This document shows positions 1 to 7,005 of a stretch of 64,000 bases of DNA, piece by piece. The notes below the pieces were generated by a model. That model did not search any database. It was given only the letters and a program-made list of their open reading frames with translations, and was not told where the DNA came from. The DNA is from Bacteroidales bacterium. Lineage in GTDB: Bacteria > Bacteroidota > Bacteroidia > Bacteroidales > FEN-979. The stretch spans positions 56,682 to 120,681 of the forward strand of contig JALNZC010000008.1 in NCBI GenBank assembly GCA_023229525.1, in the 5' to 3' direction. Numbering within the stretch: position 1 is the first letter of the stretch; every line of letters starts with the position of its first letter. The translations under genes and the position numbers were made by a program.

Positions 1-363
1 TGCGAAGAGATATTCAAGAATCAGATCCCATCCTATAATCCAGGCGAGAAACTCGCCTAATGTCGCATAGGAGTATGTGTATGCGCTGCCGGAGATGGGT
101 ATCATTGAAGCAAATTCAGCATAGCATAGACCCGCAAATGCACATGCGACTCCTGAAATGATAAACGAAATGACGATTGCGGGTCCGGCATATTGAGCTG
201 CAGCCTGTCCTGTCAGAACAAAAATCCCTGCACCAATTATCGCGCCTATCCCGAGGGTGGTAAGGTTAAGCCCGGTAAGGGTCTTCTTTAATCCTGATTT
301 GTTGTCTTTTGCCTCCTGGAGTAAATCTCCGAGTGATTTTGTAATAAACAGATTCCGGGCCAT
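1..363 (-). CDS. APC-superfamily amino-acid permease, N-terminal part (cut by window edge)
   Basis: The first 121 residues of an inner-membrane amino-acid transporter; the rest lies beyond the left edge. After a hydrophilic N-terminus, residues 38-52 hold GIGAIIGAGIFVLTG, the glycine-rich unwound first helix that binds substrate in APC transporters of the cationic amino-acid (CAT/YhdG-like) group. A second hydrophobic segment spans about 60-80 and a third starts near 104, separated by the family-typical SGSAYTYSY stretch at 91-99. It begins 22 bp after the stop of the phosphate butyryltransferase gene on the same strand, so the two probably share a transcript. The substrate cannot be told from this fragment; import of an amino acid for fermentation is an inference from the neighbours. 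Confidence 0.88.
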   Translation of the reverse strand, partial: MARNLFITKSLGDLLQEAKDNKSGLKKTLTGLNLTTLGIGAIIGAGIFVLTGQAAAQYAGPAIVISFIISGVACAFAGLCYAEFASMIPISGSAYTYSYATLGEFLAWIIGWDLILEYLFA

Positions 364-385
364 AAGATGGATTGGGTTAGTGAGG

Positions 386-1312
386 CTAAATGGCAGCAGC
401 CATCACAATACTGGCCTGCTTTGATTCTTCGGTATCAGAACGGGAGGTCAGCACAATAGGGGCGGCAGCTCCAAGAACAACGGCAGCCAGCTTGGCGTTC
501 GCTGAAAAGCCAAACGCTTTATAGAGAATATTACCGGCTTCGATGTCCGGGACAATAAGCAGGTCGGCATCACCAGCCACATCACTGACGATTCCTTTAT
601 GTTTTGCACTGGCCGCGCTTACGGCATTATCATAAGCAAGGGGACCATCAATAATGCAATTTTTTATTTGACCGCGTTGGCCCATTTTCGATAACATGGC
701 TGCTTCGAGCGTGGCCGGCATGGCTTCATTGACCATTTCGACGGCAGCAAGTACTGCAACCTTGGGTCTGGTATATCCAAGTTTGTTCATAAAATCAACG
801 GCATTGACTGTAAGCGCCACCTTGGTCTTGAAGTCCGGAGCCGGGATCATTGCAGCATCTGTCAAACCAAGTAACTTATGATAGGTAGGCACTTCAAAAA
901 GGGCGAAATGGGATAATACGTCTCCTTTACGGAGCCCGACTTCTTTATCAAGCACCCCCCGGAGAAATATTGCAGTAGGCACGTTCCCTTTCATAAGAAT
1001 ATCGGCCTCCTTGTTACGAACCATTTTAACTGCAATTCTTACCGAATTTGCATCGACTTCTTCATTGATGATTTTCATTCCGCTGACATCCAGATTCAAT
1101 TTAATCGCCAGATCACGTATTTTTTTCTCATTCCCGACCAGGATGGCTTCCACAAGCCCCATTTTATCAACGGCACAAATGGCTTCCAGGCAATGCTCAT
1201 CGTGAGCGACGGCCACAGCCAGTTTCTTTTTCCCCGATTTTTTCGCCAGGGCATTGAGATCGGTAAGTTTCGTCAAACAAGCAGTTTCGGTTTTTCCCGT
1301 TGTCATAGTCAT
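386..1312 (-). CDS. ptb: Phosphate butyryltransferase / phosphate acyltransferase
   Basis: A 308-residue protein of the phosphate acetyl/butyryltransferase family, which swaps CoA for phosphate on butyryl-CoA or a branched acyl-CoA in the cytoplasm, giving an acyl-phosphate from which a kinase can make ATP. Family features are the KGNVPTAIFLRGVL stretch near residue 110, the acidic VPDIEAGN motif near 255 and the C-terminal VVLGAAAPIVLTSRSDT segment; the length matches Ptb rather than the longer Pta. A strong AGGAGG ribosome-binding site lies just before the ATG at 1312, which decides the start. A good promoter sits 54 bp upstream. No butyrate kinase gene is visible, so it may lie past the permease or elsewhere. 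The exact acyl preference is not readable from sequence. Confidence 0.93.
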   Translation of the reverse strand: MTMTTGKTETACLTKLTDLNALAKKSGKKKLAVAVAHDEHCLEAICAVDKMGLVEAILVGNEKKIRDLAIKLNLDVSGMKIINEEVDANSVRIAVKMVRNKEADILMKGNVPTAIFLRGVLDKEVGLRKGDVLSHFALFEVPTYHKLLGLTDAAMIPAPDFKTKVALTVNAVDFMNKLGYTRPKVAVLAAVEMVNEAMPATLEAAMLSKMGQRGQIKNCIIDGPLAYDNAVSAASAKHKGIVSDVAGDADLLIVPDIEAGNILYKAFGFSANAKLAAVVLGAAAPIVLTSRSDTEESKQASIVMAAAI

Positions 1313-1365
1313 TGCAGTCTTTCCTCCTGAAATTTTTATGGTGTTAACAATTGGTTATTAACAGG

Positions 1366-1396
1366 CAAACCTACATGAATTTTAGCAAACTGACAA
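1366..1396 (-). promoter_or_regulatory. Promoter of ptb
   Basis: On the minus strand TTG (1396-1394) is followed after 20 bases by TAGGTTTG (1373-1366), matching the Bacteroidota primary-sigma consensus (TTG, 19-23 bases, TAnnTTTG). Transcription would start near 1359, leaving a leader of about 45 nt that contains the AGGAGG site of ptb. Confidence 0.6.
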
Positions 1397-1430
1397 GCAG
1401 TCACAAAAAAAAATGGTTTCAAAATATTTC

Positions 1431-1438
1431 TACCTTTG
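1431..1438 (+). promoter_or_regulatory. -7 box of the tnaA promoter
   Basis: TACCTTTG, a full match to the TAnnTTTG -7 element, ends 24 bp before the tnaA ATG. No clear TTG is seen at the expected upstream distance. It diverges from the ptb promoter, so both genes are fed from one 150-bp intergenic region. Confidence 0.5.
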
Positions 1439-1462
1439 TTGCACCTTGTTAAAGTCAATCGT

Positions 1463-2836
1463 ATGGATTTACCTTTTTCAGAGTCCTATAAGATCAAGAT
1501 GGTAGAACCCATCCGAAAAAGCAATCGCGAAGAACGTGAGCGGTGGATCAAAGAAGCTGGTTACAATCTTTTCAGGTTGAAAAGCGAACAGGTTTTTATC
1601 GACCTGCTGACCGATTCCGGAACCGGCGCAATGAGTGATAAACAATGGTCGGAATTGATCATGGGTGATGAAAGTTATGCCGGGGCTTCATCCTATTATA
1701 AAATGAAAAATGCCATCAGTGACCTTCTTGGGTTTGAATATTTTCTTCCAACCCATCAAGGGCGGGCAGCCGAAAATGTATTGTTTTCGGTCCTGATCAA
1801 AGAAGGTGATATCATTCCGGGCAACTCCCATTTTGATACCACCAAAGGACATATTGAATTCCGTAAAGCATTTGCAGTGGATTGCACCATTGATGAAGCT
1901 TTTGACACAACGTTGTCTCATCCTTTCAAGGGTAATGTCGACCCGGAAAAACTCGAAAATGTGCTGAAAAAGCATAGGGATAAAATCCCGTTCATCATCA
2001 TAACCGTTACCTGTAATTCATCAGGAGGACAACCTGTATCGATTGAGAATCTGAAAATGGTTCGTCAGTTGGCTGATAAATATGGAAAAACGGTGGTATA
2101 CGATTCAGCGCGGTTCGCAGAAAATGCCTATTTCATCAAACTCCGGGAGCCGGGTTACAGGGATAAAACGATCCGTGAAATTGTACGGGAAATGTTTTCC
2201 TTTGCCGATGTTATGACCATGAGCTCCAAGAAGGATGCCATCGTGAACATGGGTGGTTTCATCGCCATGCACAGCGCGGAGTTACATTGTAAGGCCAGTG
2301 TTTTCAACATCATGTTTGAAGGCTACATTACCTATGGAGGCATGTCGGGCCGGGATATGAATGCGCTGGCACAGGGTCTATACGAAGGCACTGAATTTGA
2401 TTACCTGGAAACGCGGATCAGACAAGTGGAATATCTCGGGAACCGGCTGATGGAATTCGGGATCCCTTTACAACAACCCATTGGCGGACATGCCGTTTTT
2501 GTTGATGCCAAACGTTTTCTCCCCGGTTTACCCAAAGAAGAATTCCAGGCACAATCGTTGGCTGTTGAGCTTTACCGTGAAGCTGGTGTCAGGGGAGTGG
2601 AAATCGGGGCATTACTGGCCGATCGCGACCCAGTGTCACGTGAAAACCGATATCCTGTACTGGAACTTATGCGGTTGGCTATTCCCCGTCGCGTATATAC
2701 CAATAACCATATGGATGTTGTTGCTGTTGCATTGAAAAATATATGGGATCGTCGCAATACCATCAACAAAGGTCTTAAAATAGTTAAAGAAGCTCCCATA
2801 ATGCGTCATTTCACTGTTACTCTGGATCTTGCATGA
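1463..2836 (+). CDS. tnaA: Tryptophanase (tryptophan indole-lyase)
   Basis: A 457-residue PLP enzyme that splits tryptophan into indole, pyruvate and ammonia. It belongs to the beta-eliminating lyase family shared by tryptophanase and tyrosine phenol-lyase. The PLP lysine lies in SSKKDA (about 256-257), and DSGTGAMSD and PTHQGRAAEN are family motifs. Two positions favour tryptophanase: VEIG where tyrosine phenol-lyase has the MERG arginine, and MRHFT near the C-terminus, carrying the histidine equivalent to E. coli His463 where tyrosine phenol-lyase has phenylalanine. SARFAENAYFIK also matches tryptophanase. The ATG at 1463 was chosen over an in-frame TTG at 1436 because the latter lies inside the promoter -7 box and adds residues without homology. 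Its stop overlaps the next start. Confidence 0.93.
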   Translation: MDLPFSESYKIKMVEPIRKSNREERERWIKEAGYNLFRLKSEQVFIDLLTDSGTGAMSDKQWSELIMGDESYAGASSYYKMKNAISDLLGFEYFLPTHQGRAAENVLFSVLIKEGDIIPGNSHFDTTKGHIEFRKAFAVDCTIDEAFDTTLSHPFKGNVDPEKLENVLKKHRDKIPFIIITVTCNSSGGQPVSIENLKMVRQLADKYGKTVVYDSARFAENAYFIKLREPGYRDKTIREIVREMFSFADVMTMSSKKDAIVNMGGFIAMHSAELHCKASVFNIMFEGYITYGGMSGRDMNALAQGLYEGTEFDYLETRIRQVEYLGNRLMEFGIPLQQPIGGHAVFVDAKRFLPGLPKEEFQAQSLAVELYREAGVRGVEIGALLADRDPVSRENRYPVLELMRLAIPRRVYTNNHMDVVAVALKNIWDRRNTINKGLKIVKEAPIMRHFTVTLDLA

Positions 2837-3306
2837 AGATTATCATGGAGAAATCAAAAAAAAAATCCAGGTATGAGCGTATCTTCGATCAGCTGAAATC
2901 CCTGATGGTCAAATCTTCTGATCCCATCGCCAGGATGGCAACGATCGCGGCGATACTTTATCATAAAATGGATTATTTTTTCTGGACCGGTTTCTATCTG
3001 CTGCATGATGGAGAACTCATCGTCCAGACCTATCAGGGTCCGGTTGCCTGCCTTGTTTTGCCGCAACATACAGGTGTTTGCTGGGCTGTAATAGACTGGC
3101 AGCAAACTATCATCGTTCCCGATGTTCATCATTTTCCCGGTCACATTGCCTGTGATTCCCGGTCCAATTCCGAAATTGTCGTCCCTGTACGAAATGCCTC
3201 GAATGAGATCATAGGGGTGCTCGACGTGGATAGTAAGGTGTTGAATTCTTTCGACGAAACCGACACCCTGTGGCTTGAAAAAATTGTTACCCTGATTTAC
3301 AGTTGA
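2833..3306 (+). CDS. msrC: Free methionine-(R)-sulfoxide reductase (GAF domain)
   Basis: A 157-residue single-domain GAF protein of the fRMsr family, which reduces free methionine-R-sulfoxide in the cytoplasm. The three redox cysteines typical of the family are present: Cys73 (PVAC), Cys83 (TGVC) and Cys107 (HIAC), the last inside the signature FPGHIACDSRSNSEIVVPV. The first ATG overlaps the tnaA stop (ATGA), which suggests translational coupling; an alternative ATG lies four codons downstream at 2845. mntP follows 24 bp later. Pairing with a manganese exporter is compatible with an oxidative-stress role, but that is inference. Confidence 0.9.
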   Translation: MKIIMEKSKKKSRYERIFDQLKSLMVKSSDPIARMATIAAILYHKMDYFFWTGFYLLHDGELIVQTYQGPVACLVLPQHTGVCWAVIDWQQTIIVPDVHHFPGHIACDSRSNSEIVVPVRNASNEIIGVLDVDSKVLNSFDETDTLWLEKIVTLIYS

Positions 3307-3330
3307 AAAAAAAAGATCTTTCTGCCCGGC

Positions 3331-3891
3331 ATGAGCTTACTTGAAATTTTCCTGATTGCTCTCGGTCTTTCCATGGACTGTTTCGCTGTTTCCCTCTGTT
3401 TTGGTGCAAGCCGGAAGTTTACATGGAGAGACATTTTGATCATGTCGTTCCTTTTCGGTCTTTTCCAGGGTTTAATGCCGGTGATCGGCTGGCTGGCCGG
3501 AAACAGTATACAGTTGTTGATTGCATCAGTGGATCATTGGATTGCATTCGGTATACTGCTTTTCATCGGTTTGAAAATGATCTGGCAATCAATCCGGGAA
3601 GAGAAAGATAAAGTGACGCTGGATATCAGAAAATTTTCGGTTTTGCTTACCGTTTCTATTGCCACAAGCATCGATGCCCTGATCACCGGTGTTGGATTCG
3701 GTTTCATCCTTGAAAACATCGTCGAGGCTTCTGTCATCATTTCCTTAACCACTTTTGTGGTCTCGATGATAGGAGCCAAACTTGGAGAGAAAACCACACT
3801 TATTCCTTCACGATGGGCAGAATTGTTCGGCGGGATTGTACTGATCGGTATCGGACTTAAAATTGTCCTCGAACATCTGGCAATCATCTGA
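3331..3891 (+). CDS. mntP: Putative manganese efflux pump MntP
   Basis: A 186-residue inner-membrane protein of the MntP (DUF204) family, which exports Mn(II). It is made almost wholly of six hydrophobic segments arranged as two repeats. The family aspartate motifs are seen twice: GLSMDCFAVS at about 12-21 and ATSIDALITG at about 109-118, with membrane aspartates thought to carry the metal. Length fits the family (about 185-190). It starts 24 bp after the methionine sulfoxide reductase gene in the same direction, so it is probably the third gene of the tnaA transcript. A yybP-ykoY manganese riboswitch was looked for upstream but there is no room and none was seen. Confidence 0.93.
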   Translation: MSLLEIFLIALGLSMDCFAVSLCFGASRKFTWRDILIMSFLFGLFQGLMPVIGWLAGNSIQLLIASVDHWIAFGILLFIGLKMIWQSIREEKDKVTLDIRKFSVLLTVSIATSIDALITGVGFGFILENIVEASVIISLTTFVVSMIGAKLGEKTTLIPSRWAELFGGIVLIGIGLKIVLEHLAII

Positions 3892-3917
3892 ATTTAATTC
3901 CAGCAATCCTCTGTATT

Positions 3918-3957
3918 CTCGCCAACTCGCCAACTCGCCAACTCGCCAACTTGCCCA
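3918..3957. repeat. 8-bp tandem array CTCGCCAA
   Basis: Four perfect tandem copies of CTCGCCAA followed by a decayed fifth, in the gap between mntP and queD. It is one of several short-unit arrays in the window; its complement (TTGGCGAG) resembles units in the 34.8-kb and 36.5-kb arrays. Confidence 0.9.
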
Positions 3958-3982
3958 CTCCACATTTCATCTGCTTTTTTAT

Positions 3983-3990
3983 TATCTTTG
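3983..3990 (+). promoter_or_regulatory. -7 box of the queD promoter
   Basis: TATCTTTG matches TAnnTTTG and ends 16 bp before the queD ATG, giving a very short leader. No convincing -33 TTG at normal distance. It supports the downstream start at 4007. Confidence 0.5.
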
Positions 3991-4006
3991 CCTCATATCG
4001 TATAAA

Positions 4007-4456
4007 ATGAACCAGATTCGTGTCACCAAGGAGTTCAGATTTGAATCTGCCCATGCACTCCGGGGTTATGACGGGCCGTGTAAAAATGTGCACGGACATT
4101 CGTATGAATTATCCGTTACTGTTATCGGCCCACCGGTTACCGACGTCCATTCGGTTAAATTGGGTATGGTCATGGATTTTGGGGAACTGAAAAAAATCAT
4201 TAAAAGCCACATTATTGACCGGTTTGATCATGCACTTCTTTTGAACGCTGATCAGTCCCAGGACGAAAATTGTAAAGTTGGGGAACCTTTCGAAAATATT
4301 GTTTTTTTGCCCTACCAGCCAACCAGTGAAAACTTTCTTCTCGATTTTGCTAAGCGGATAATCGGAATATTACCTCCGGGAATAAAGCTTCATAGCATGC
4401 GTTTGCGTGAAACCGGCAGCTCCTTTGCCGAGTGGTATGCATCGGATAATGAATAA
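4007..4456 (+). CDS. queD: 6-carboxy-5,6,7,8-tetrahydropterin synthase (QueD family)
   Basis: A 149-residue enzyme of the 6-pyruvoyl-tetrahydropterin synthase/QueD family, which converts dihydroneopterin triphosphate to carboxytetrahydropterin in queuosine and other 7-deazaguanine synthesis. Zinc ligands are His16 (FESAHAL), His29 and His31 (NVHGHSY), with the catalytic cysteine at 25 (GPCKNVHGHSY); the DRFDHALLL segment and the C-terminal LRETGSSFAEWY stretch complete the active site. A longer reading frame exists upstream to 3863 but runs through the CTCGCCAA array and the promoter, so the ATG at 4007 is preferred. No other queuosine genes are next to it, so QueD versus PTPS-like function is assigned by motif spacing only. 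Confidence 0.9.
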   Translation: MNQIRVTKEFRFESAHALRGYDGPCKNVHGHSYELSVTVIGPPVTDVHSVKLGMVMDFGELKKIIKSHIIDRFDHALLLNADQSQDENCKVGEPFENIVFLPYQPTSENFLLDFAKRIIGILPPGIKLHSMRLRETGSSFAEWYASDNE

Positions 4457-4529
4457 TTCCCATTTTACACTTTACCTCCTGCCCTCCTCGGGAAGCCGCT
4501 TACAGTGAATGCAAGTAAGGAGATGTATT

Positions 4530-5117
4530 CTATTTTCTGATTCCTGAATTTTGAGTCAGGTGGACATCTGCGTTTACATCGTCGGATGAAATAATGATCA
4601 GGTCCGATTCATGAGGATTCGTATGTTGATCAAACCAGGAAGGCTGAAATTTTTCCGCAGCTTCGGAACTTGCGTTGGGTAATATACGTATGAGATATCG
4701 ACCGGTTTCTACACGGGGAAATTGAAAATATCCATTATTATCGATCGTTACCGTACGATAATGGTCGATGGAATCCAGTGGCACTGCTTTATCTTCCACT
4801 TTGAACAGGATTGCCGTACCACCGTATAGACGCGACTCTCCGCCGTAAGCATGACCCCTGATTGTATGATGATCGCGGGTTACAAAATATAAAAAGGACA
4901 GGAACAGGATAAATGAAGCCATAACGATTGCAACGGTTGTGTTTACCCATCTTGGCGAAAGTTTTGTAAAATCAGCAATGCGTATCCAAAATCCTTCTGC
5001 CCTTGGGGCGGGATGCAGGTCATTCTTAAGCTCCTCCCACACACGATCAGGAGGGTCTGCTTTGTAATCTGAAAACGACTTCCTGAATTTTTCTTCTATG
5101 TTATCGGGTTTTTCCAT
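4530..5117 (-). CDS. Membrane protein, probable anti-sigma partner with carboxypeptidase-regulatory-like domain
   Basis: A 195-residue protein with a cytoplasmic N-terminus (about 1-62, containing the RVWEELKNDL motif common at the start of Bacteroidota anti-sigma-like proteins), one membrane segment (about 63-80) and an outer part (about 90-190) that reads like a beta-sandwich of the carboxypeptidase-regulatory/SpaA type (RTVTIDNNGYFQFPRVETGRY). The gene follows the ECF sigma gene by 5 bp on the same strand, the usual place of a regulator of that sigma factor. No enzymatic motif is visible and the family is not recognised with certainty. The anti-sigma role is inferred from position and topology. 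Confidence 0.7.
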   Translation of the reverse strand: MEKPDNIEEKFRKSFSDYKADPPDRVWEELKNDLHPAPRAEGFWIRIADFTKLSPRWVNTTVAIVMASFILFLSFLYFVTRDHHTIRGHAYGGESRLYGGTAILFKVEDKAVPLDSIDHYRTVTIDNNGYFQFPRVETGRYLIRILPNASSEAAEKFQPSWFDQHTNPHESDLIIISSDDVNADVHLTQNSGIRK

Positions 5118-5122
5118 TTTAT

Positions 5123-5674
5123 TTATTTATCCCTGATTCCAATCTCAGTCAGTCGTCGCCTGATCAGTACTTTTGCACGATGAAGTTGTGATTTCGATGT
5201 ATTTTCCGGAATCCCAAGCATGGCGCCGATTTCATGATGACTATATCCTTCCATGACAAACAGGTTGAAAACAGTGCGGAAGCCCACAGGAAGTTCGTGA
5301 ATCACTTTGAGCAGTTCCTCCTTTGTCAATATAGACAATGCATCTTCCGAAATAGTTGCATTGAGCGTTGCCTCTTTGAGATCAACTTCCTGATGGAATT
5401 TCATTTGTTTTCTGTAAAAATTGATGGTAGTGTTGATCATCGTACGGCAAATCCAACCTTCGAGGGAACCTTCGCCGCGGTAATGATGCAACTTGTTGAA
5501 AACCCGTAAAAATCCTTCCTGGAGGATGTCTTCTGCATCCGTGGTATTCCCGGCATACCGCAGGCAAATTCCAAACATTTTTGGAGCGAATCGTCGGTAG
5601 AGTAATTGCTGAGAAGCCATTTCCCGTTTCAGGCAACGGGCCACCAGATCACGGTCGGCATCTATAATGGGCAA
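5123..5674 (-). CDS. RNA polymerase sigma-70 factor, ECF family
   Basis: A 183-residue ECF sigma factor with only regions 2 and 4. Region 2 (about 22-90) carries the RRFAPKMFGICLRY and AEDILQEGFLRVFN motifs and the GWICRTMINTTINFYRK segment; region 4 (about 120-178) carries the LPVGFRTVFNLFVMEGYSHH and ENTSKSQLHRAK helix-turn-helix. It heads a two-gene unit with a membrane protein likely to control it. The targets are unknown; the divergent RND efflux genes starting 200 bp away are a candidate only by proximity. Confidence 0.92.
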   Translation of the reverse strand: MPIIDADRDLVARCLKREMASQQLLYRRFAPKMFGICLRYAGNTTDAEDILQEGFLRVFNKLHHYRGEGSLEGWICRTMINTTINFYRKQMKFHQEVDLKEATLNATISEDALSILTKEELLKVIHELPVGFRTVFNLFVMEGYSHHEIGAMLGIPENTSKSQLHRAKVLIRRRLTEIGIRDK

Positions 5675-5768
5675 ATTGTCAAGGTTTCGGTGAGTAAATG
5701 TAAATCTTTTTTTAATATCGAATCCGGAAAGAGTTCAGATCACTGAAAATTTTCATTGTGAAATCAGG

Positions 5769-5803
5769 TTGAACTTTTCCAGTTCATAATATCATTATCT
5801 TTG
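5769..5803 (+). promoter_or_regulatory. Promoter of the first RND efflux operon
   Basis: TTG at 5769-5771, a 24-base spacer, then TATCTTTG at 5796-5803. The spacer is one base over the usual range. The first gene of the operon starts at 5875, leaving a leader near 65 nt. Confidence 0.5.
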
Positions 5804-5874
5804 TCGCCCGAAAGAAATCAATGTATTTACCATACTGACCGTGCCCGGTGTATATTGATTAAATAAATTTAACC

Positions 5875-6993
5875 ATGAAAAAAATTCTGTTTATTTCCGG
5901 ATTGATCTTTTTCCTTTTTTCCTGTGGCAATCATTCAACCGATAAAAAAGTGCGTTTGGAACAATTGAAAAAAGAGCATGATAAATTGACGATCGAAATC
6001 ATGCAATTGGAAAAAGAACTTTATCCTTCCGGCAGGGAAGAGACTACAACGGTAAATGTTTCGGAGTTAAAAAAACAATCATTTGAACATTATATTGAAG
6101 TACAAGGCCGGATTGATGGAAATGAAAACATCGGGGTAAGTCCGCGAAACCTGGGCGGGGTTGTAACCAAAATACGCGTCCATGAAGGCGACTATGTTAC
6201 CAGAGGACAGGTTCTGGCTGAACTCGATGCGGATGTTTTAAAACAACAGCTTAAAGATCTTCAAAGCAAACTGGCCTTTGCGACTGATATTTTTAACCGT
6301 CAGAAAGCGCTCTGGGACCAGAAAATCGGGTCCGAAGTACAGTACCTGCAGGCAAAAAATAACATGGAATCAGCGCAAAACGGGATCAATACCTTGCAGG
6401 ATCAGATCAAAATGTCGGTAATCACGGCACCTATTGATGGTGCTGTGGAGGATATCCCTATTAAAGTTGGCCAGATGGCTTCTTCTGCTTCCCCGACACC
6501 GGCATTCCGGATCGTTAATTTTTCGAAAGCAAAAGCACTGGCCGATGTCGGGGAAGCCTATTCTTCCAAAATCCAGACCGGCGATGCCGTAAAGGTATTC
6601 CTTCCCGATTTTGACCAGGAACTGGAGGAAAAGGTGACTTTCGCCAGTAAATATATCAATCCGACGAACCGGACTTTTTTGGTAGAGGTTGATCTTCCTG
6701 TGAACAAGATCACCTTCCGGGCAAATATGATCGCTGTATTGAGAATCAAGGACTATGCAAATCCATCCACCATTGCTATTCCTCAAAATTATATCCAGAC
6801 CTCCCGCGATGAAGGTCAGTATGTATTTGTTGCAAAAGTAGAAAATGGTAAGAAAGTGGCACGCAAACGTCCGGTAACTCCTTTTGTTACCTTTAACGGT
6901 TTGACCGAAATCATCACCGGGTTGAATGAGGGAGACAAGATCATAACCGCCGGTTATAAAGATTTATATGATGGCCAGCTCATTGATTTCTAA
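5875..6993 (+). CDS. RND efflux periplasmic adaptor (membrane fusion lipoprotein)
   Basis: A 372-residue periplasmic adaptor that links an RND pump to an outer-membrane channel. A lipoprotein signal ends in FLFSCG (Cys17). A short coiled segment (about 22-50) precedes the lipoyl/barrel-sandwich halves (GVVTKIRVHEGDYVTRGQVL near 95-115 and SVITAPIDGAVEDIPIKVGQ near 180-200), which bracket an alpha-hairpin; the beta-barrel and membrane-proximal domains follow. The pump gene starts 12 bp downstream. The cognate TolC lies after the pump on the other strand. The substrate is unknown. Confidence 0.92.
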   Translation: MKKILFISGLIFFLFSCGNHSTDKKVRLEQLKKEHDKLTIEIMQLEKELYPSGREETTTVNVSELKKQSFEHYIEVQGRIDGNENIGVSPRNLGGVVTKIRVHEGDYVTRGQVLAELDADVLKQQLKDLQSKLAFATDIFNRQKALWDQKIGSEVQYLQAKNNMESAQNGINTLQDQIKMSVITAPIDGAVEDIPIKVGQMASSASPTPAFRIVNFSKAKALADVGEAYSSKIQTGDAVKVFLPDFDQELEEKVTFASKYINPTNRTFLVEVDLPVNKITFRANMIAVLRIKDYANPSTIAIPQNYIQTSRDEGQYVFVAKVENGKKVARKRPVTPFVTFNGLTEIITGLNEGDKIITAGYKDLYDGQLIDF

Positions 6994-7005
6994 TTACGAT
7001 CCGTT

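Noticed and set aside
1463..2836. Tyrosine phenol-lyase as the identity of the lyase
   Set aside because: The arginine of the MERG motif and the C-terminal phenylalanine specific to tyrosine phenol-lyase are replaced by tryptophanase residues (VEIG, RHFT).
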